28,392 nt of DNA, taken from IMG/VR virus record IMGVR_UViG_3300013014_000099, positions 1-28,392 of that record, one strand, 5' to 3'. The stretch's first letter is position 1; every line of letters starts with the position of its first letter. A program made the position numbers and the translations under genes. Source of the stretch: a virus. The notes under the pieces were generated by a model that was given only the letters and a program-made list of their open reading frames with translations, did not search any database and was not told the origin of the DNA. Positions 1 through 8,484 of this stretch are shown piece after piece.

Positions 1-1
1 A

Positions 2-1846
2 GATTTATTAAACACAGACATAACTGTATCTGCTCAATGCGCAGTTGCATATTTTATAGATAGAGTTAAACTTGATAGTGCAGATCCTGGATATTTCCAA
101 GCCGGACTAAAAGCAGTTGGTGGGGCTCAATCCGGTTGGCCAAAGAAAGAAGCATACTATCAATACTTTCTTGGCGAGTCTCCTCCTACAGAACAAACTG
201 ATAAGTCTACAAAACCTGGTGTTGAAGCTCAAGGAATTCCAGTAGCAGATAACGGATTACCAGTAGATCGCCAAAAAAATCTTGTCATTGGATTTAATGA
301 TCCAAATATGAAATATCCTCTTCGTCAATATATTGGAGAACCAGACACGAATCGTCTTGCGCGTGGTAAGATTGAAGGTACTGTTGTAGAGTATAAAGAT
401 GAGAAGCGTTTAGACAACGTAATCACTGGAAATAAATTCGAATGGGATCAGCCAGACATTCCATACAATGCGAAGTATCCTTATAATAAAGTAATGGAGT
501 CTGAATCTGGTCACATCATGGAATTTGATGATACTCCAGAGAATGAACGTATTCATATGTATCATAGAAAAGGCACATATACAGAGATAGATGCAAATGG
601 AACGCAAGTAAATCGTATTGTTGGCGATGGGTATTATATCATGGAACGCAATGGGTATGTATTCATTGGAGGTGATTGCAACTTAACAGTGAATGGAAAT
701 GTTAGAATTTTAGTTCAAGCAGATGCATATATTGACGTAACAGGCGATACGAAAGTTAACATGGGTGGAAACGCTGAGTTTAATGTAGCATCCAACATGA
801 AATTAAACGTCGGTGGTGAGTTAGGTATTAAAGCAAACAACATTAAAATAGATTCTAATTCTGACTTTAATGTTAAAGCTTCTAGTAATACTAAGATATC
901 TTCTGGTGGCTCATTCAATTCTACTTCTAGCGGAGCAACTAATCTAACTTCTCGTGGAAATTTTGAGGTTAACGCATCTGGTCAAGCTAATATAGAAGGA
1001 TCTACTGTTCATTTAGCTGAAGGCGCTGCAAGTGCAAGTGCTGCAGATTCTTCTGGACTTGGTAATCCTATTACTGCAGGTGAAAAAAATAATCAGACAT
1101 TCAAACAATTGATTCCACCACCTAGAAATTTAGAAGCAGAACTAGGATATGAAACTCCTGAGGAAAATACTGAACCAGGTGCTGCTACATATCACGCTGA
1201 TAGAGCTACACCAACAACTAGCGATAAAGCTACTACTATTGAATCAACGCCTCCTCCTACTAACATAACAAAATCTACAAAAGCTGATTGTGATCTGATT
1301 TATGGAATGACATCATTCCCAGAATCTTATGTATTACACACAGATGGCACCGGTTATAAGTGGACTATTGGAAGCGTAAGTAAAGGAAACCAAGTTACTG
1401 CTGGAACGTATGGTGGCAAGGCTTATACCACACAAGAGATTGTGTGTAATATGAAAGCATTGGCTATAAATATACTTGGACCACTCAATGAACAGATCGG
1501 TCAAGTTGGAAAATCTTGGATTATGACATCAGGCTATAGAAATTATGTGCCTGCTGGAGGATCATCTACTTCTCAACACTTAATTGGAAGTGCAGTTGAT
1601 ATTTCTATTGGTGGTAACTTTGGATATAAAGTAAATTATGATTGGGCCACTAAGTTAGCGGCAAGTCTTCCACTTGATCAAATGCTGCTCGAATATCGTG
1701 ATCCAGGAATAAATGGTAATAAGAATCCAAAGCGTATTAATTGGATTCATATTTCTTATAATAATTATGGTCCTGGAAGGAAAAAAGTAAGCACATTCTT
1801 AAACGATAAGACTCACTCTCAAGGGTTGACATATCTTGGCACTTAG
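2..1846 (+). CDS. 5: Baseplate hub/tail-spike protein, gp5-like, with C-terminal M15 peptidase (5' partial)
   Basis: The frame is open from base 2, so the start lies upstream of the window; the Met at 308 is internal. Numbering from the codon at base 2, residues 1-75 resemble the end of a phage tail-lysozyme domain (FIDRVKL, KKEAYYQYFLGE). Residues about 165-205 carry the gp5/VgrG signature (ESGHIMEFDDTPENERIHM, then HRKGTY). Residues about 210-335 are short repeats of alternating hydrophobic and polar residues, as in the gp5 beta-helix. After a Pro/Thr-rich linker, residues about 475-600 look like a peptidase M15 domain: SQHLIGSAVD (His codon 1577, Asp codon 1598) and WIHIS (His codon 1748) match the zinc-binding SxHxxGxAxD and WxH motifs. 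The role inferred is the central spike that pierces the envelope and digests peptidoglycan. The stop overlaps the next gene. The hub assignment is strong; the lysozyme remnant is tentative because most of it is missing. Confidence 0.85.
   Translation, partial: DLLNTDITVSAQCAVAYFIDRVKLDSADPGYFQAGLKAVGGAQSGWPKKEAYYQYFLGESPPTEQTDKSTKPGVEAQGIPVADNGLPVDRQKNLVIGFNDPNMKYPLRQYIGEPDTNRLARGKIEGTVVEYKDEKRLDNVITGNKFEWDQPDIPYNAKYPYNKVMESESGHIMEFDDTPENERIHMYHRKGTYTEIDANGTQVNRIVGDGYYIMERNGYVFIGGDCNLTVNGNVRILVQADAYIDVTGDTKVNMGGNAEFNVASNMKLNVGGELGIKANNIKIDSNSDFNVKASSNTKISSGGSFNSTSSGATNLTSRGNFEVNASGQANIEGSTVHLAEGAASASAADSSGLGNPITAGEKNNQTFKQLIPPPRNLEAELGYETPEENTEPGAATYHADRATPTTSDKATTIESTPPPTNITKSTKADCDLIYGMTSFPESYVLHTDGTGYKWTIGSVSKGNQVTAGTYGGKAYTTQEIVCNMKALAINILGPLNEQIGQVGKSWIMTSGYRNYVPAGGSSTSQHLIGSAVDISIGGNFGYKVNYDWATKLAASLPLDQMLLEYRDPGINGNKNPKRINWIHISYNNYGPGRKKVSTFLNDKTHSQGLTYLGT
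1821..1825 (+). promoter_or_regulatory. Ribosome binding site supporting a TTG start
   Basis: AAGGG lies ten bases before TTG 1836, inside the end of the hub gene. An in-frame TGA at 1827-1829 blocks any start further upstream. The only other early candidate is GTG 1881; the first in-frame ATG is about 90 codons in. Confidence 0.45.
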
Positions 1847-2363
1847 TATAACAAAATCGAGTGAGTCTGGGTTTCCAGATGTGTATGAAGCAGATCCTGC
1901 AGAATTACAGTTAAAGATAAAAGCTGTATATGAATATGGAGGACCATTTTCAGTAAATTTGATATTTGTTAATACGCCTGCTGTGAGTGTGCAGCTTATT
2001 AGTTTTACATCTACGTTAAATGGTACAAACGTAGTTCAAAGCGGAGTCAATTCATTTACGTTATCAGGTTCAGCAATTAATTTGTTTAATGACGCGTACT
2101 ATCAATTCATTATGCCGGATAAAACGTTAAAGATATTAAAAGCTGACACGACTGAAACATATCTTTCTCTTATAAAGTGGGAACCTCCATCCGTGAAAAT
2201 GTTAACTGCTACTCATAGCATTACGTATTTAGTTACACCTCTTGTTCCAAGTGCAGAAGAATTGCCATATACTACAACATCTACATTTACTCAAGATATA
2301 TTCTGGCAATGGAGAATAGCTATAGCTCAATTTAGAACTGTTCTAGCAAAGGGAACTATATAA
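1836..2363 (+). CDS. Unrecognised protein between hub and PAAR tip, probable virion structural protein
   Basis: This 175-aa protein is not one I recognise. The reading frame begins at TTG 1836, overlaps the last 11 bases of the hub gene in another frame, and ends in TAATG, whose ATG starts the PAAR gene. No signal peptide, membrane segment or cysteine is visible. The composition (many Val, Thr, Ser, Leu; short alternating hydrophobic strands such as SVNLIFVN and SVQLISFTST) suggests an all-beta fold. The C-terminus FWQWRIAIAQFRTVLAKGTI is likely helical. Its place between the hub and the PAAR tip suggests a small baseplate-centre protein. T4 gp53 is of similar size but normally lies upstream of gene 5, so I do not assign that name. 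Confidence 0.7.
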   Translation: MALSITKSSESGFPDVYEADPAELQLKIKAVYEYGGPFSVNLIFVNTPAVSVQLISFTSTLNGTNVVQSGVNSFTLSGSAINLFNDAYYQFIMPDKTLKILKADTTETYLSLIKWEPPSVKMLTATHSITYLVTPLVPSAEELPYTTTSTFTQDIFWQWRIAIAQFRTVLAKGTI

Positions 2364-2677
2364 TGCCAGCAGTTGCTAGATCAAATGCAAATGATTCGGT
2401 ATTCTCGCCAACAGGTACTGGGTGGCAATGTGGATCTCCAATTACTACGAAAACAGGCACTGCAATACAACAAAAAGTGTTTAGTCAGGGTAAATTAATA
2501 GTTGTTAAAGGTGAAATGGTTGCGCCACATGCACTGGGAGGATGCGGTCCCGATGAACAAACTTTAAACACACACTCGTCTAGAGTTTCTGCAATGGGAA
2601 AGAAAATAGGCAGAATTGGAGATAATTACGGTGATAACGCTATTATATCTGGATCTCCAAGAGTCTTTAGTAACTAG
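2363..2677 (+). CDS. PAAR-like spike tip protein (T4 gp5.4-like)
   Basis: A 104-aa protein with the layout of PAAR-repeat spike tips: an N-terminal MPAVAR start, a central VKGEMVAPHALGGCGPDEQ stretch and a C-terminal GDNAIISGSPRVFSN stretch. PAAR proteins form a small metal-bound cone on the distal end of the gp5/VgrG beta-helix. Candidate ligands visible here are His at APHALGG, the adjacent Cys, and His at NTHSS. The ATG shares one base with the upstream stop (TAATG), with AAAGGGAAC as a ribosome binding site at 2348-2356, so translation is probably coupled. In T4 the equivalent gene 5.4 also lies between genes 5 and 6. The short length and the immediate hub neighbourhood support the call. 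Confidence 0.8.
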   Translation: MPAVARSNANDSVFSPTGTGWQCGSPITTKTGTAIQQKVFSQGKLIVVKGEMVAPHALGGCGPDEQTLNTHSSRVSAMGKKIGRIGDNYGDNAIISGSPRVFSN

Positions 2678-2704
2678 TCATCAGAAAATCTAATAAATAA
2701 AGAT

Positions 2705-3097
2705 ATGGCACGAAATACAAGAACATTTTCAGATTTAGATTTTAATTTTCTAAAGCACCCTGCTACTAGAGATGCTACAACGCGTTATGACGAAGAAGCT
2801 ATTAAGCAATCTTTGCGTAACTTGATTCTAACTCGAAATTATGAAAGACCATTTAGAAGTTATATTGGATCACAAGTTAACTCATTATTGTTTGAGCCAA
2901 TCTCACCGCTTTTAACTGCAATGCTTGAAAGAGCGATATCAGACGTTATTCAGAACTTTGAACCACGGGTAGATCTTCTTAAAGTCATCGTAATATTTAG
3001 TCCTGAAAACAATAGCGTATATATTACTATTTCTTTTAAAATAAAAAATACGTCAACTCCATTGTCAGTTAATATAATATTAGAACGTACTCGGTAA
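2705..3097 (+). CDS. 25: Baseplate wedge subunit, gp25-like
   Basis: A 130-aa protein, the normal size for the GPW/gp25 family (T4 gp25 is 132 aa). The diagnostic EPR motif is present at residues 86-88 (NFEPRVDLLKV). The N-terminus (FSDLDFNFLKHPAT) and the NLILTRNYERPF stretch followed by GSQVNSLLFEP are typical of phage gp25 proteins. In T4 and related contractile systems this protein joins the baseplate hub to the wedge and helps start sheath assembly. It lies 27 bases after the PAAR gene and six bases before gp6. In T4 itself gene 25 is in a different cluster; placement beside gene 6 is, as far as I recall, usual in marine T4-like phages. Confidence 0.9.
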   Translation: MARNTRTFSDLDFNFLKHPATRDATTRYDEEAIKQSLRNLILTRNYERPFRSYIGSQVNSLLFEPISPLLTAMLERAISDVIQNFEPRVDLLKVIVIFSPENNSVYITISFKIKNTSTPLSVNIILERTR

Positions 3098-3103
3098 TCA
3101 ACT

Positions 3104-4948
3104 ATGGCAACAACTTCATCAAATAATAGAATTAAAGTATCTGATTTAGATTATAATCAGATACGTGAAAATTTAAAAACTTTTATGAGAGGTCAATCAC
3201 AGTTTAGTGATTATGACTTTGAAGGTAGTGCGCTTTCTACATTAATCGACGTTCTTGCATATAATACACATTATAATGCGCTATACACTAACTTAGCAGT
3301 GAACGAGATGTTTTTAGATTCTGCTAGTAAGAGAAGCAGTGTTGTTTCGATTGCTAATAATTTTGGATATACTCCATTGTCATGTGTGGCATCAAAAGCA
3401 GTTATAAATGTCACAGTTAATGCATCCAGCAATACTCCAACTCAAACTAAATCTATTTCTGCATTCTCTAGTTTTTCATCTACTATCGATTCAGTTCAAT
3501 ATTCGTTTTATACACTTCAAGATTACACCGCTGACTTAAACGGTAGTTCATATTCTTTTGCAAATGTAGAAATATACGAAGGAATTTCGCAAACACAATT
3601 ATTTTTATGCACAGAACTTGAAGAAACTTTTATACTTCCAAATACTAATATAGATATATCTACCGTATCAGTTACAGTACAACAAACTGGTGAACAACCC
3701 GATTACGTAAAGTATACTTTAGCAACAGACATTTTAGAACTTCTTCCAACAAGTAAAACATATTTTATTAAAGAATTAGATAATCAGACATACAGATTAT
3801 CATTCGGTACTAATAATCTTGGGCTTCCTATTATTCCTGGTAATATCATAACAGTTAGTTATATTATCACTAATAAAACATTGGGAAATGGCGCAAGATT
3901 ATTCACGTACACTGGTAATGGCCTTGGCGGCCTAACAACATGTTCTACAGTTGCAGTGTCCTATGGTGGTAAGGAAAGTGAAACCATTGATGAAATTAAG
4001 TCTAATGTTTCAAACTCATTCTTTAATCAAAATAGAGCTGTAACATCCGGTGATTATGTTTCTATTATTAAGAAATTATATACAAATTTAGATTCTATAA
4101 GTGTTTGGGGAGGAGAAGATAATGATCCACCACAATATGGAAAAGTTTTTATCGCTATTAAACCAACAACTGGTCCGTATCTTACGCCACCGGAAAAGGC
4201 ATATTTAACGAACACATTATTAAAATCTAAGAATATTGTTTCAATAACTCCAGAAATAGTTGATGCTTCTTATCTAGAAATAGAAATAACTAACACTATA
4301 TATTATAGTCCTAATAACACAACTAGATCGAGTAACGAGATAACTGCCGCTGCAATTGCAGCTATAATTTCTTATAGAAATACTAATCTAAGAAAATTTG
4401 ATGGTGTATTTAGAATGTCAAAATTCGCTGCTGCAATAGATGTAGTAGATCAGTCTATTCTAAGTAACATTACTACTTTTAGAATATTCAGCGAAATGAT
4501 TCCTACGTATAATTTGGCTGCTACATATACAGTGAACATTAATAATCCAATTTATACTGATGGTTCTGCAGTAGATGCATTCAATAGTACTGGATTCTAT
4601 ATAGATAACACAGATACTGTTTATTATTTAGATGATAACGGGCTTGGTGCTATTAGACTTTATAGTATTGTTGAAAACACTGGAACTAAAGCATTTAAAA
4701 ATAGTAGTATTGGTACTATCGATTATACTAATGGTATAATAAAGATATATGGTCTTATAATTACGAATTTACTTGAAGCTAATTTCTATTTTATATTTAA
4801 AACACAATCCTATGATGTTGTTTCTGTGAGAAATCAGATAGTTGATATTCCAGAATCTCGTGTTATCGTTAATATTATCCAAGATAAAAATATTTCAACC
4901 GGATTAATCTCTGGAAATAATTACAACTTTACTTCAAGTAGAAACTAA
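3104..4948 (+). CDS. 6: Baseplate wedge subunit, gp6-like (baseplate J family)
   Basis: A 614-aa protein close to T4 gp6 in length (660 aa). The N-terminus (RIKVSDLDYNQIRENLKTF, then DFEGSALSTLIDVLAYNTHY and NEMFLDSASKRSS) is the conserved start of T4-like gp6. The middle has the baseplate-J hallmark, a residue-310 stretch RAVTSGDYVSIIKKLY followed by SISVWGGEDNDPP, and the residue-390 domain VDASYLEIEITNTIYY. In T4, gp6 dimers form the ring that holds the six wedges together. The C-terminal 130 residues (SRVIVNIIQDKNI and upstream beta stretches) probably mediate wedge contacts. The ribosome binding site is weak. The stop overlaps the next ATG by one base (TAATG at 4946-4950), so coupling with gp7 is likely. 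Confidence 0.92.
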   Translation: MATTSSNNRIKVSDLDYNQIRENLKTFMRGQSQFSDYDFEGSALSTLIDVLAYNTHYNALYTNLAVNEMFLDSASKRSSVVSIANNFGYTPLSCVASKAVINVTVNASSNTPTQTKSISAFSSFSSTIDSVQYSFYTLQDYTADLNGSSYSFANVEIYEGISQTQLFLCTELEETFILPNTNIDISTVSVTVQQTGEQPDYVKYTLATDILELLPTSKTYFIKELDNQTYRLSFGTNNLGLPIIPGNIITVSYIITNKTLGNGARLFTYTGNGLGGLTTCSTVAVSYGGKESETIDEIKSNVSNSFFNQNRAVTSGDYVSIIKKLYTNLDSISVWGGEDNDPPQYGKVFIAIKPTTGPYLTPPEKAYLTNTLLKSKNIVSITPEIVDASYLEIEITNTIYYSPNNTTRSSNEITAAAIAAIISYRNTNLRKFDGVFRMSKFAAAIDVVDQSILSNITTFRIFSEMIPTYNLAATYTVNINNPIYTDGSAVDAFNSTGFYIDNTDTVYYLDDNGLGAIRLYSIVENTGTKAFKNSSIGTIDYTNGIIKIYGLIITNLLEANFYFIFKTQSYDVVSVRNQIVDIPESRVIVNIIQDKNISTGLISGNNYNFTSSRN

Positions 4949-7896
4949 TGACTAGTAAGTTAAAGCAATCTATTGCTGTTCAGAGACAGATTCCTGAACA
5001 CATTAGAAACAATTATCCGGTATTCGTAGAGTTTATTAAACTCTATTACGATTTCTTGCAACAAACGCAGGCGCAAGATCTTGAATCAATTCGCGATATT
5101 GACACTACATTAGAAGAGTTTATCGATAACTTCAAATCAGAACTTTCTAGTAATTTTCCGATTGATATGGCGCAAGATAAACCATTGTTGCTTAAACATC
5201 TAAGAGAATTTTATTTATCTAGAGGTAGTGAAGATTCATTTAAATTTTTATTTAGAGCACTCTTCAATAAAGAAGCTGAATTATACTATCCGTCACAACA
5301 GATACTCAGAGTGTCTGATGGAAGATGGACTCAAGATGTTTCTATTTTCGTTAAATTAACTGGATCAACTACGACGTTATTTCCAGTGAATGGCCAATTT
5401 ATAACGATAACTACTAGTAGAAAAACACTAACAACATTTGTAGAAAATGTAACTGAATACACGACTGATACCTTTGAGATATTCATTCAGCGCGATTATA
5501 TAAACGAAATAACAGTAGGATCTACTATTTTATGTACTTCTGGTTCTAATACATACACTGGAATAATATTACAATGTCCTACTAAAATTGATATATTTAA
5601 AGCCGGGTCTGGCTTTAAAGTTGGAGATCTATATGCACTTAAGACAAGTATAGGGCGTGGATGCGTTATAAAAATAACTAAAACTGGATCTCTCGGAGAG
5701 ATTAAAGCTATTCAAGTTATTAGTTTTGGACTAGATTACGAAACTAAGTTTTATTCGTATCTTTCTAGCAAAGATATAGTCGCCTTTGAATACGTTCATC
5801 CAGCTCGCTTAAATAATACTACTCCTCCTAATCCATCATATACTGAAAGAACTGGTGGATTCATCGAGTATGGCTTTGCAAGTAAACAGACATACATGTA
5901 TTATGATCAGACTATCAATGTAGCTAATGAATCACAAGGAGTAGATAGATTCTATGCAGATCCATCGTATGTTGGCGAAATACAAGCCCAATTTTATGAT
6001 GATCAAACTGAAAAAGTTATAGACGATTCTCTCGCAATTATTGAAATATCTTTAGGAGCTGTCGCTAAGTATCCTGGTTATTATATGACTGCAAATGGAT
6101 TCATTTCAGATGAAATGTATATACATGATGGTGAATACTATCAAGCATTTTCTTATGTAGTAAAAGTAGAAGAAGAACTTAGAAGATATGCAGATATATT
6201 AAAAACTTTATTACATCCTGCAGGCATGAAAATGTTTGCAGAGTATAATATATTTACAGAACTTAAACTTTCATTCGTACAACCATTAATTGCACAACTT
6301 TTACAATTTTCAGATACTATACTTTTAAGTGATAATAGTAGTATCTATAGTTCATATGTTATAGAAAAAACTGGTATATATACAGAAGTAAATATTAACG
6401 GAATCACATACCAAATACCTGAATATAGTTTTACACCTGCAGTAGGCGCTACATTATCATTTACTTCTCAAGGTAAAGTTTCTTTACTTGCATTCAAGTT
6501 TCTTGGTCATGCAATAACTGATATCTTTGATTCTAATAACTATTCAATGAATAAAGGTTTAAGTGATACTCCAAGTGCATCAGATACTGCTAGTGATGCA
6601 TTTAAGAAAGCCGTTTCTAAATTAATAGATCCAGATACTGCAAGTGCATTAGATACTGCCAGTGATGCCTTTAAGAAAGCTACTTCTAAATTAATAAATG
6701 ATACTCCAAGTGCATCAGATACTGCCAGTGATGCCTTTAAGAAAGCCGTTTCTAAATTAATAGATCCAGATACTGCAAGTGCATTAGATACTGCCAGTGA
6801 TGCCTTTAAGAAAGCTACTTCTAAATTAATAGATCCAGATACTACAAGTGCATCAGATACTGCTGCTGATGCTTTTAAGAAAGATACTTCTAAATTAATA
6901 GATCCAGATACTACAAGTGCATCAGATACTGCTGCTGATGCTTTTAAGAAAGATACTTCTAAATTAATAGATCCAGATACTACAAGTGCTGGTGATCTAC
7001 CGACTCTAGAACCTAAATTAGTATACGCTGATTCTACGAATTCAACCAGTGATCTGCCAGTTCTACATCCAAAACCAGTATACGCTGATACTAATAGTGC
7101 ATCAGATACTGCCAGTGATGCCTTTAAGAAAGATATTTCTAAATTAATAGATCCAGATACTACAAGAGCTGGTGATCTACCGACTCTAGAACCTAAATTA
7201 GTATACGCTGATAGTACGAATTCAACTACTGATCTACCAGTTCTACATCCAAAACCAGTATATAGCGATAGTACGAATTCAACTACTGATCTGCCAGTTC
7301 TACATCCAAAACCAGTATATAGCGATAGTACGAATTCAACTACTGATCTGCCAGCACTAGAACCAAAACCAGTATACGCCGATGCTATAGATAATATTAT
7401 AGATTTAATTCAGCTTTCTAGAAATATTCCTGTAAATGATAGTACGAATTCTACTACAGATCTACCAGTTCTACATCCAAAACCGGCATATAATGATAGT
7501 ACGAATTCTACTACAGATCTACCAGTTCTACATCCAAAACCGGCATATAATGATAGTACGAATTCTACTACAGATCTACCAGTTCTACATCCAAAACCAG
7601 TATACGCCGATGCTATAAATAATATTATAGATTTAATTCAGCTTTCTAGAAATATTCCTGTAGATGGAGATTCTGTTTCTGCGTCAGACGTTGCAGCAGA
7701 TGCTTTCAAGTCAATCATTGATAAAAAATTAAACGACATTGCAGAAGCGCTAGACATTACATCTATTAACGTAAACCAACAGTACCCAGATGCTATAAAT
7801 ATAAGTAACACTGGCGAAATAATCCTGTCACCATATAATTCAGAATCATATTTTGAAGTATATAGTGGCTTTCAACCCTCGATAACAATATCCTAA
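4948..7896 (+). CDS. 7: Baseplate wedge protein, gp7-like, with long tandem-repeat C-terminal half
   Basis: A 982-aa protein (T4 gp7 is 1032 aa). Residues 1-120 carry the conserved start of marine T4-like wedge proteins: IPEHIRNNYPVFVEFIKLYY, the IRDIDTTLEEFIDNFK stretch, HLREFYLSRGSEDSFKFLFR and a YYPSQ turn. Residues about 120-535 form the rest of the body (ADILKTLLHPAGMKMFAEYN near 412). From residue 539 to about 906 the chain is tandem repeats of two kinds: 22-23 residues around SASDTASDAFKKAVSKLI, and 19 residues around DSTNSTTDLPVLHPKPVY. Repeats DAINNIIDLIQLSRNIPV are interspersed. A degenerate A-type unit (SVSASDVAADAF) and a unique tail follow. The repeats probably form an extended rod or flexible arm. 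The gp7 name rests on position between genes 6 and 8 and on the N-terminus; some annotations call such proteins only structural. Confidence 0.75.
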   Translation: MTSKLKQSIAVQRQIPEHIRNNYPVFVEFIKLYYDFLQQTQAQDLESIRDIDTTLEEFIDNFKSELSSNFPIDMAQDKPLLLKHLREFYLSRGSEDSFKFLFRALFNKEAELYYPSQQILRVSDGRWTQDVSIFVKLTGSTTTLFPVNGQFITITTSRKTLTTFVENVTEYTTDTFEIFIQRDYINEITVGSTILCTSGSNTYTGIILQCPTKIDIFKAGSGFKVGDLYALKTSIGRGCVIKITKTGSLGEIKAIQVISFGLDYETKFYSYLSSKDIVAFEYVHPARLNNTTPPNPSYTERTGGFIEYGFASKQTYMYYDQTINVANESQGVDRFYADPSYVGEIQAQFYDDQTEKVIDDSLAIIEISLGAVAKYPGYYMTANGFISDEMYIHDGEYYQAFSYVVKVEEELRRYADILKTLLHPAGMKMFAEYNIFTELKLSFVQPLIAQLLQFSDTILLSDNSSIYSSYVIEKTGIYTEVNINGITYQIPEYSFTPAVGATLSFTSQGKVSLLAFKFLGHAITDIFDSNNYSMNKGLSDTPSASDTASDAFKKAVSKLIDPDTASALDTASDAFKKATSKLINDTPSASDTASDAFKKAVSKLIDPDTASALDTASDAFKKATSKLIDPDTTSASDTAADAFKKDTSKLIDPDTTSASDTAADAFKKDTSKLIDPDTTSAGDLPTLEPKLVYADSTNSTSDLPVLHPKPVYADTNSASDTASDAFKKDISKLIDPDTTRAGDLPTLEPKLVYADSTNSTTDLPVLHPKPVYSDSTNSTTDLPVLHPKPVYSDSTNSTTDLPALEPKPVYADAIDNIIDLIQLSRNIPVNDSTNSTTDLPVLHPKPAYNDSTNSTTDLPVLHPKPAYNDSTNSTTDLPVLHPKPVYADAINNIIDLIQLSRNIPVDGDSVSASDVAADAFKSIIDKKLNDIAEALDITSINVNQQYPDAINISNTGEIILSPYNSESYFEVYSGFQPSITIS
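6562..7665 (+). repeat. In-frame tandem repeat block inside the gp7-like gene
   Basis: About eighteen units lie head to tail. A-type units of 66-69 bases include a 135-base duplication (6565-6699 and 6700-6834) and an exact 69-base pair starting at 6838 and 6907. B-type units are exactly 57 bases, starting at 7210, 7267, 7324, 7438, 7495 and 7552. C-type units, also 57 bases, start at 7381 and 7609, giving a 228-base higher-order period. A further near-copy recurs 180 bases apart (near 6988 and 7168). All lengths are multiples of three, so the frame is kept. Confidence 0.95.
7794..7801 (+). promoter_or_regulatory. Possible T4-type late promoter box
   Basis: An exact TATAAATA lies inside the 3' end of the gp7-like gene, about 110 bases before the ATG at 7913. 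It could give an extra late transcript for the 184-aa protein. The AT-rich coding context makes chance occurrence quite possible. Confidence 0.25.
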
Positions 7897-7901
7897 TGGA
7901 T

Positions 7902-7907
7902 AAGGAG
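7902..7907 (+). promoter_or_regulatory. Strong Shine-Dalgarno sequence
   Basis: AAGGAG lies five bases before ATG 7913. It is the best ribosome binding site in the window, in contrast to the weak sites of most neighbours, and predicts high expression of the 184-aa protein. Confidence 0.8.
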
Positions 7908-7912
7908 ATAAC

Positions 7913-8467
7913 ATGATTTTAATTCCAAAACACAAAGACGCACTTCAAATCAGTGGTGCACTATCATTAATTTTGACAGATACTACTAATGACAAAATTA
8001 AACAAGAAATGTACGTTCCAAATTTAGTAGTTACTACCGGTAAAAATTGGATTGCATCTCGCTTCATAGGTAACACTCCAACTAATACGCCCATGACCCA
8101 CATGGGCATTGGTATTGGTACTACGAATGCAGGTACTGATGCTGCAGCCTTGGCCATGACGATGCTTGCTGATGAATTATCGCAAACAAGATCGGGTACT
8201 GCTGACACTAGTTATACCAGAGTTACTACAACTGCAACAAATGCTACTAATACTAATAGCGTTCAATATATTTCTACGTTCAATGCTAATAACCCAAACG
8301 TTACAGCTGGCGTTATACTTAGAGAAGCAGGCATATTTACCTTAGTTAGTACAGGGCCGACAGCTGGGACCCCTGTTGGTATTATGCTTTGCAGAACAGT
8401 ATTTCCAACAGTTACAAAAATGCCTAATGACTCATTGACAATCACTTGGACAATTACAATTAATTAA
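7913..8467 (+). CDS. Small tail structural protein with REAGIF motif
   Basis: A 184-aa protein between the gp7-like and gp8-like wedge genes. It starts with a hydrophobic, strand-rich segment (ALQISGALSLILTD), continues with VVTTGKNWIASRFIG and a glycine turn THMGIGIGTT, and ends with LREAGIF, then GIMLCRTVFP and DSLTITWTITIN. This pattern (a 'REAGIF'-type motif, then a conserved arginine strand and a terminal TxxWTI strand) occurs, from memory, in many small phage tail or fibre-attachment proteins; I cannot give a family number. The strong ribosome binding site and short length fit a protein needed in several copies per baseplate, perhaps at fibre sockets. That role is inference. Confidence 0.65.
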   Translation: MILIPKHKDALQISGALSLILTDTTNDKIKQEMYVPNLVVTTGKNWIASRFIGNTPTNTPMTHMGIGIGTTNAGTDAAALAMTMLADELSQTRSGTADTSYTRVTTTATNATNTNSVQYISTFNANNPNVTAGVILREAGIFTLVSTGPTAGTPVGIMLCRTVFPTVTKMPNDSLTITWTITIN

Positions 8468-8484
8468 TTTTAATTAAGGCTACA

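Noticed and set aside
1465-1472. TATAAATA inside the hub gene
   Set aside because: It is about 360 bases from the next start and encodes AIN in a conserved domain; likely chance in AT-rich DNA.
2691-2699. TAATAAATA before the gp25 gene
   Set aside because: Inexact late box only five bases from the ATG, leaving no room for a leader. The similar TAATAAATA at the end of the gene at 21691 was rejected because it is also inexact.
7210-7608. CRISPR-like look of regularly spaced repeats
   Set aside because: Units are directly adjacent, with no unique spacers, and code in frame for a repeated peptide.
7436-7618. A 60-aa + frame with threefold repeated sequence
   Set aside because: It is a second-frame reading of the 57-base repeats of the gp7-like gene, which keep any frame open; it has no own ribosome binding site.
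7613-7620. TATAAATA in a C-type repeat
   Set aside because: It arises from the repeat unit (its sister copy at 7381 has TATAGATA) and lies about 290 bases from the next start.
8460-8477. AT-only inverted repeat after the 184-aa gene
   Set aside because: The arms TTAATTAA are weak pairs, with no T-tract, and the ribosome binding site of the next gene follows directly; not a terminator.
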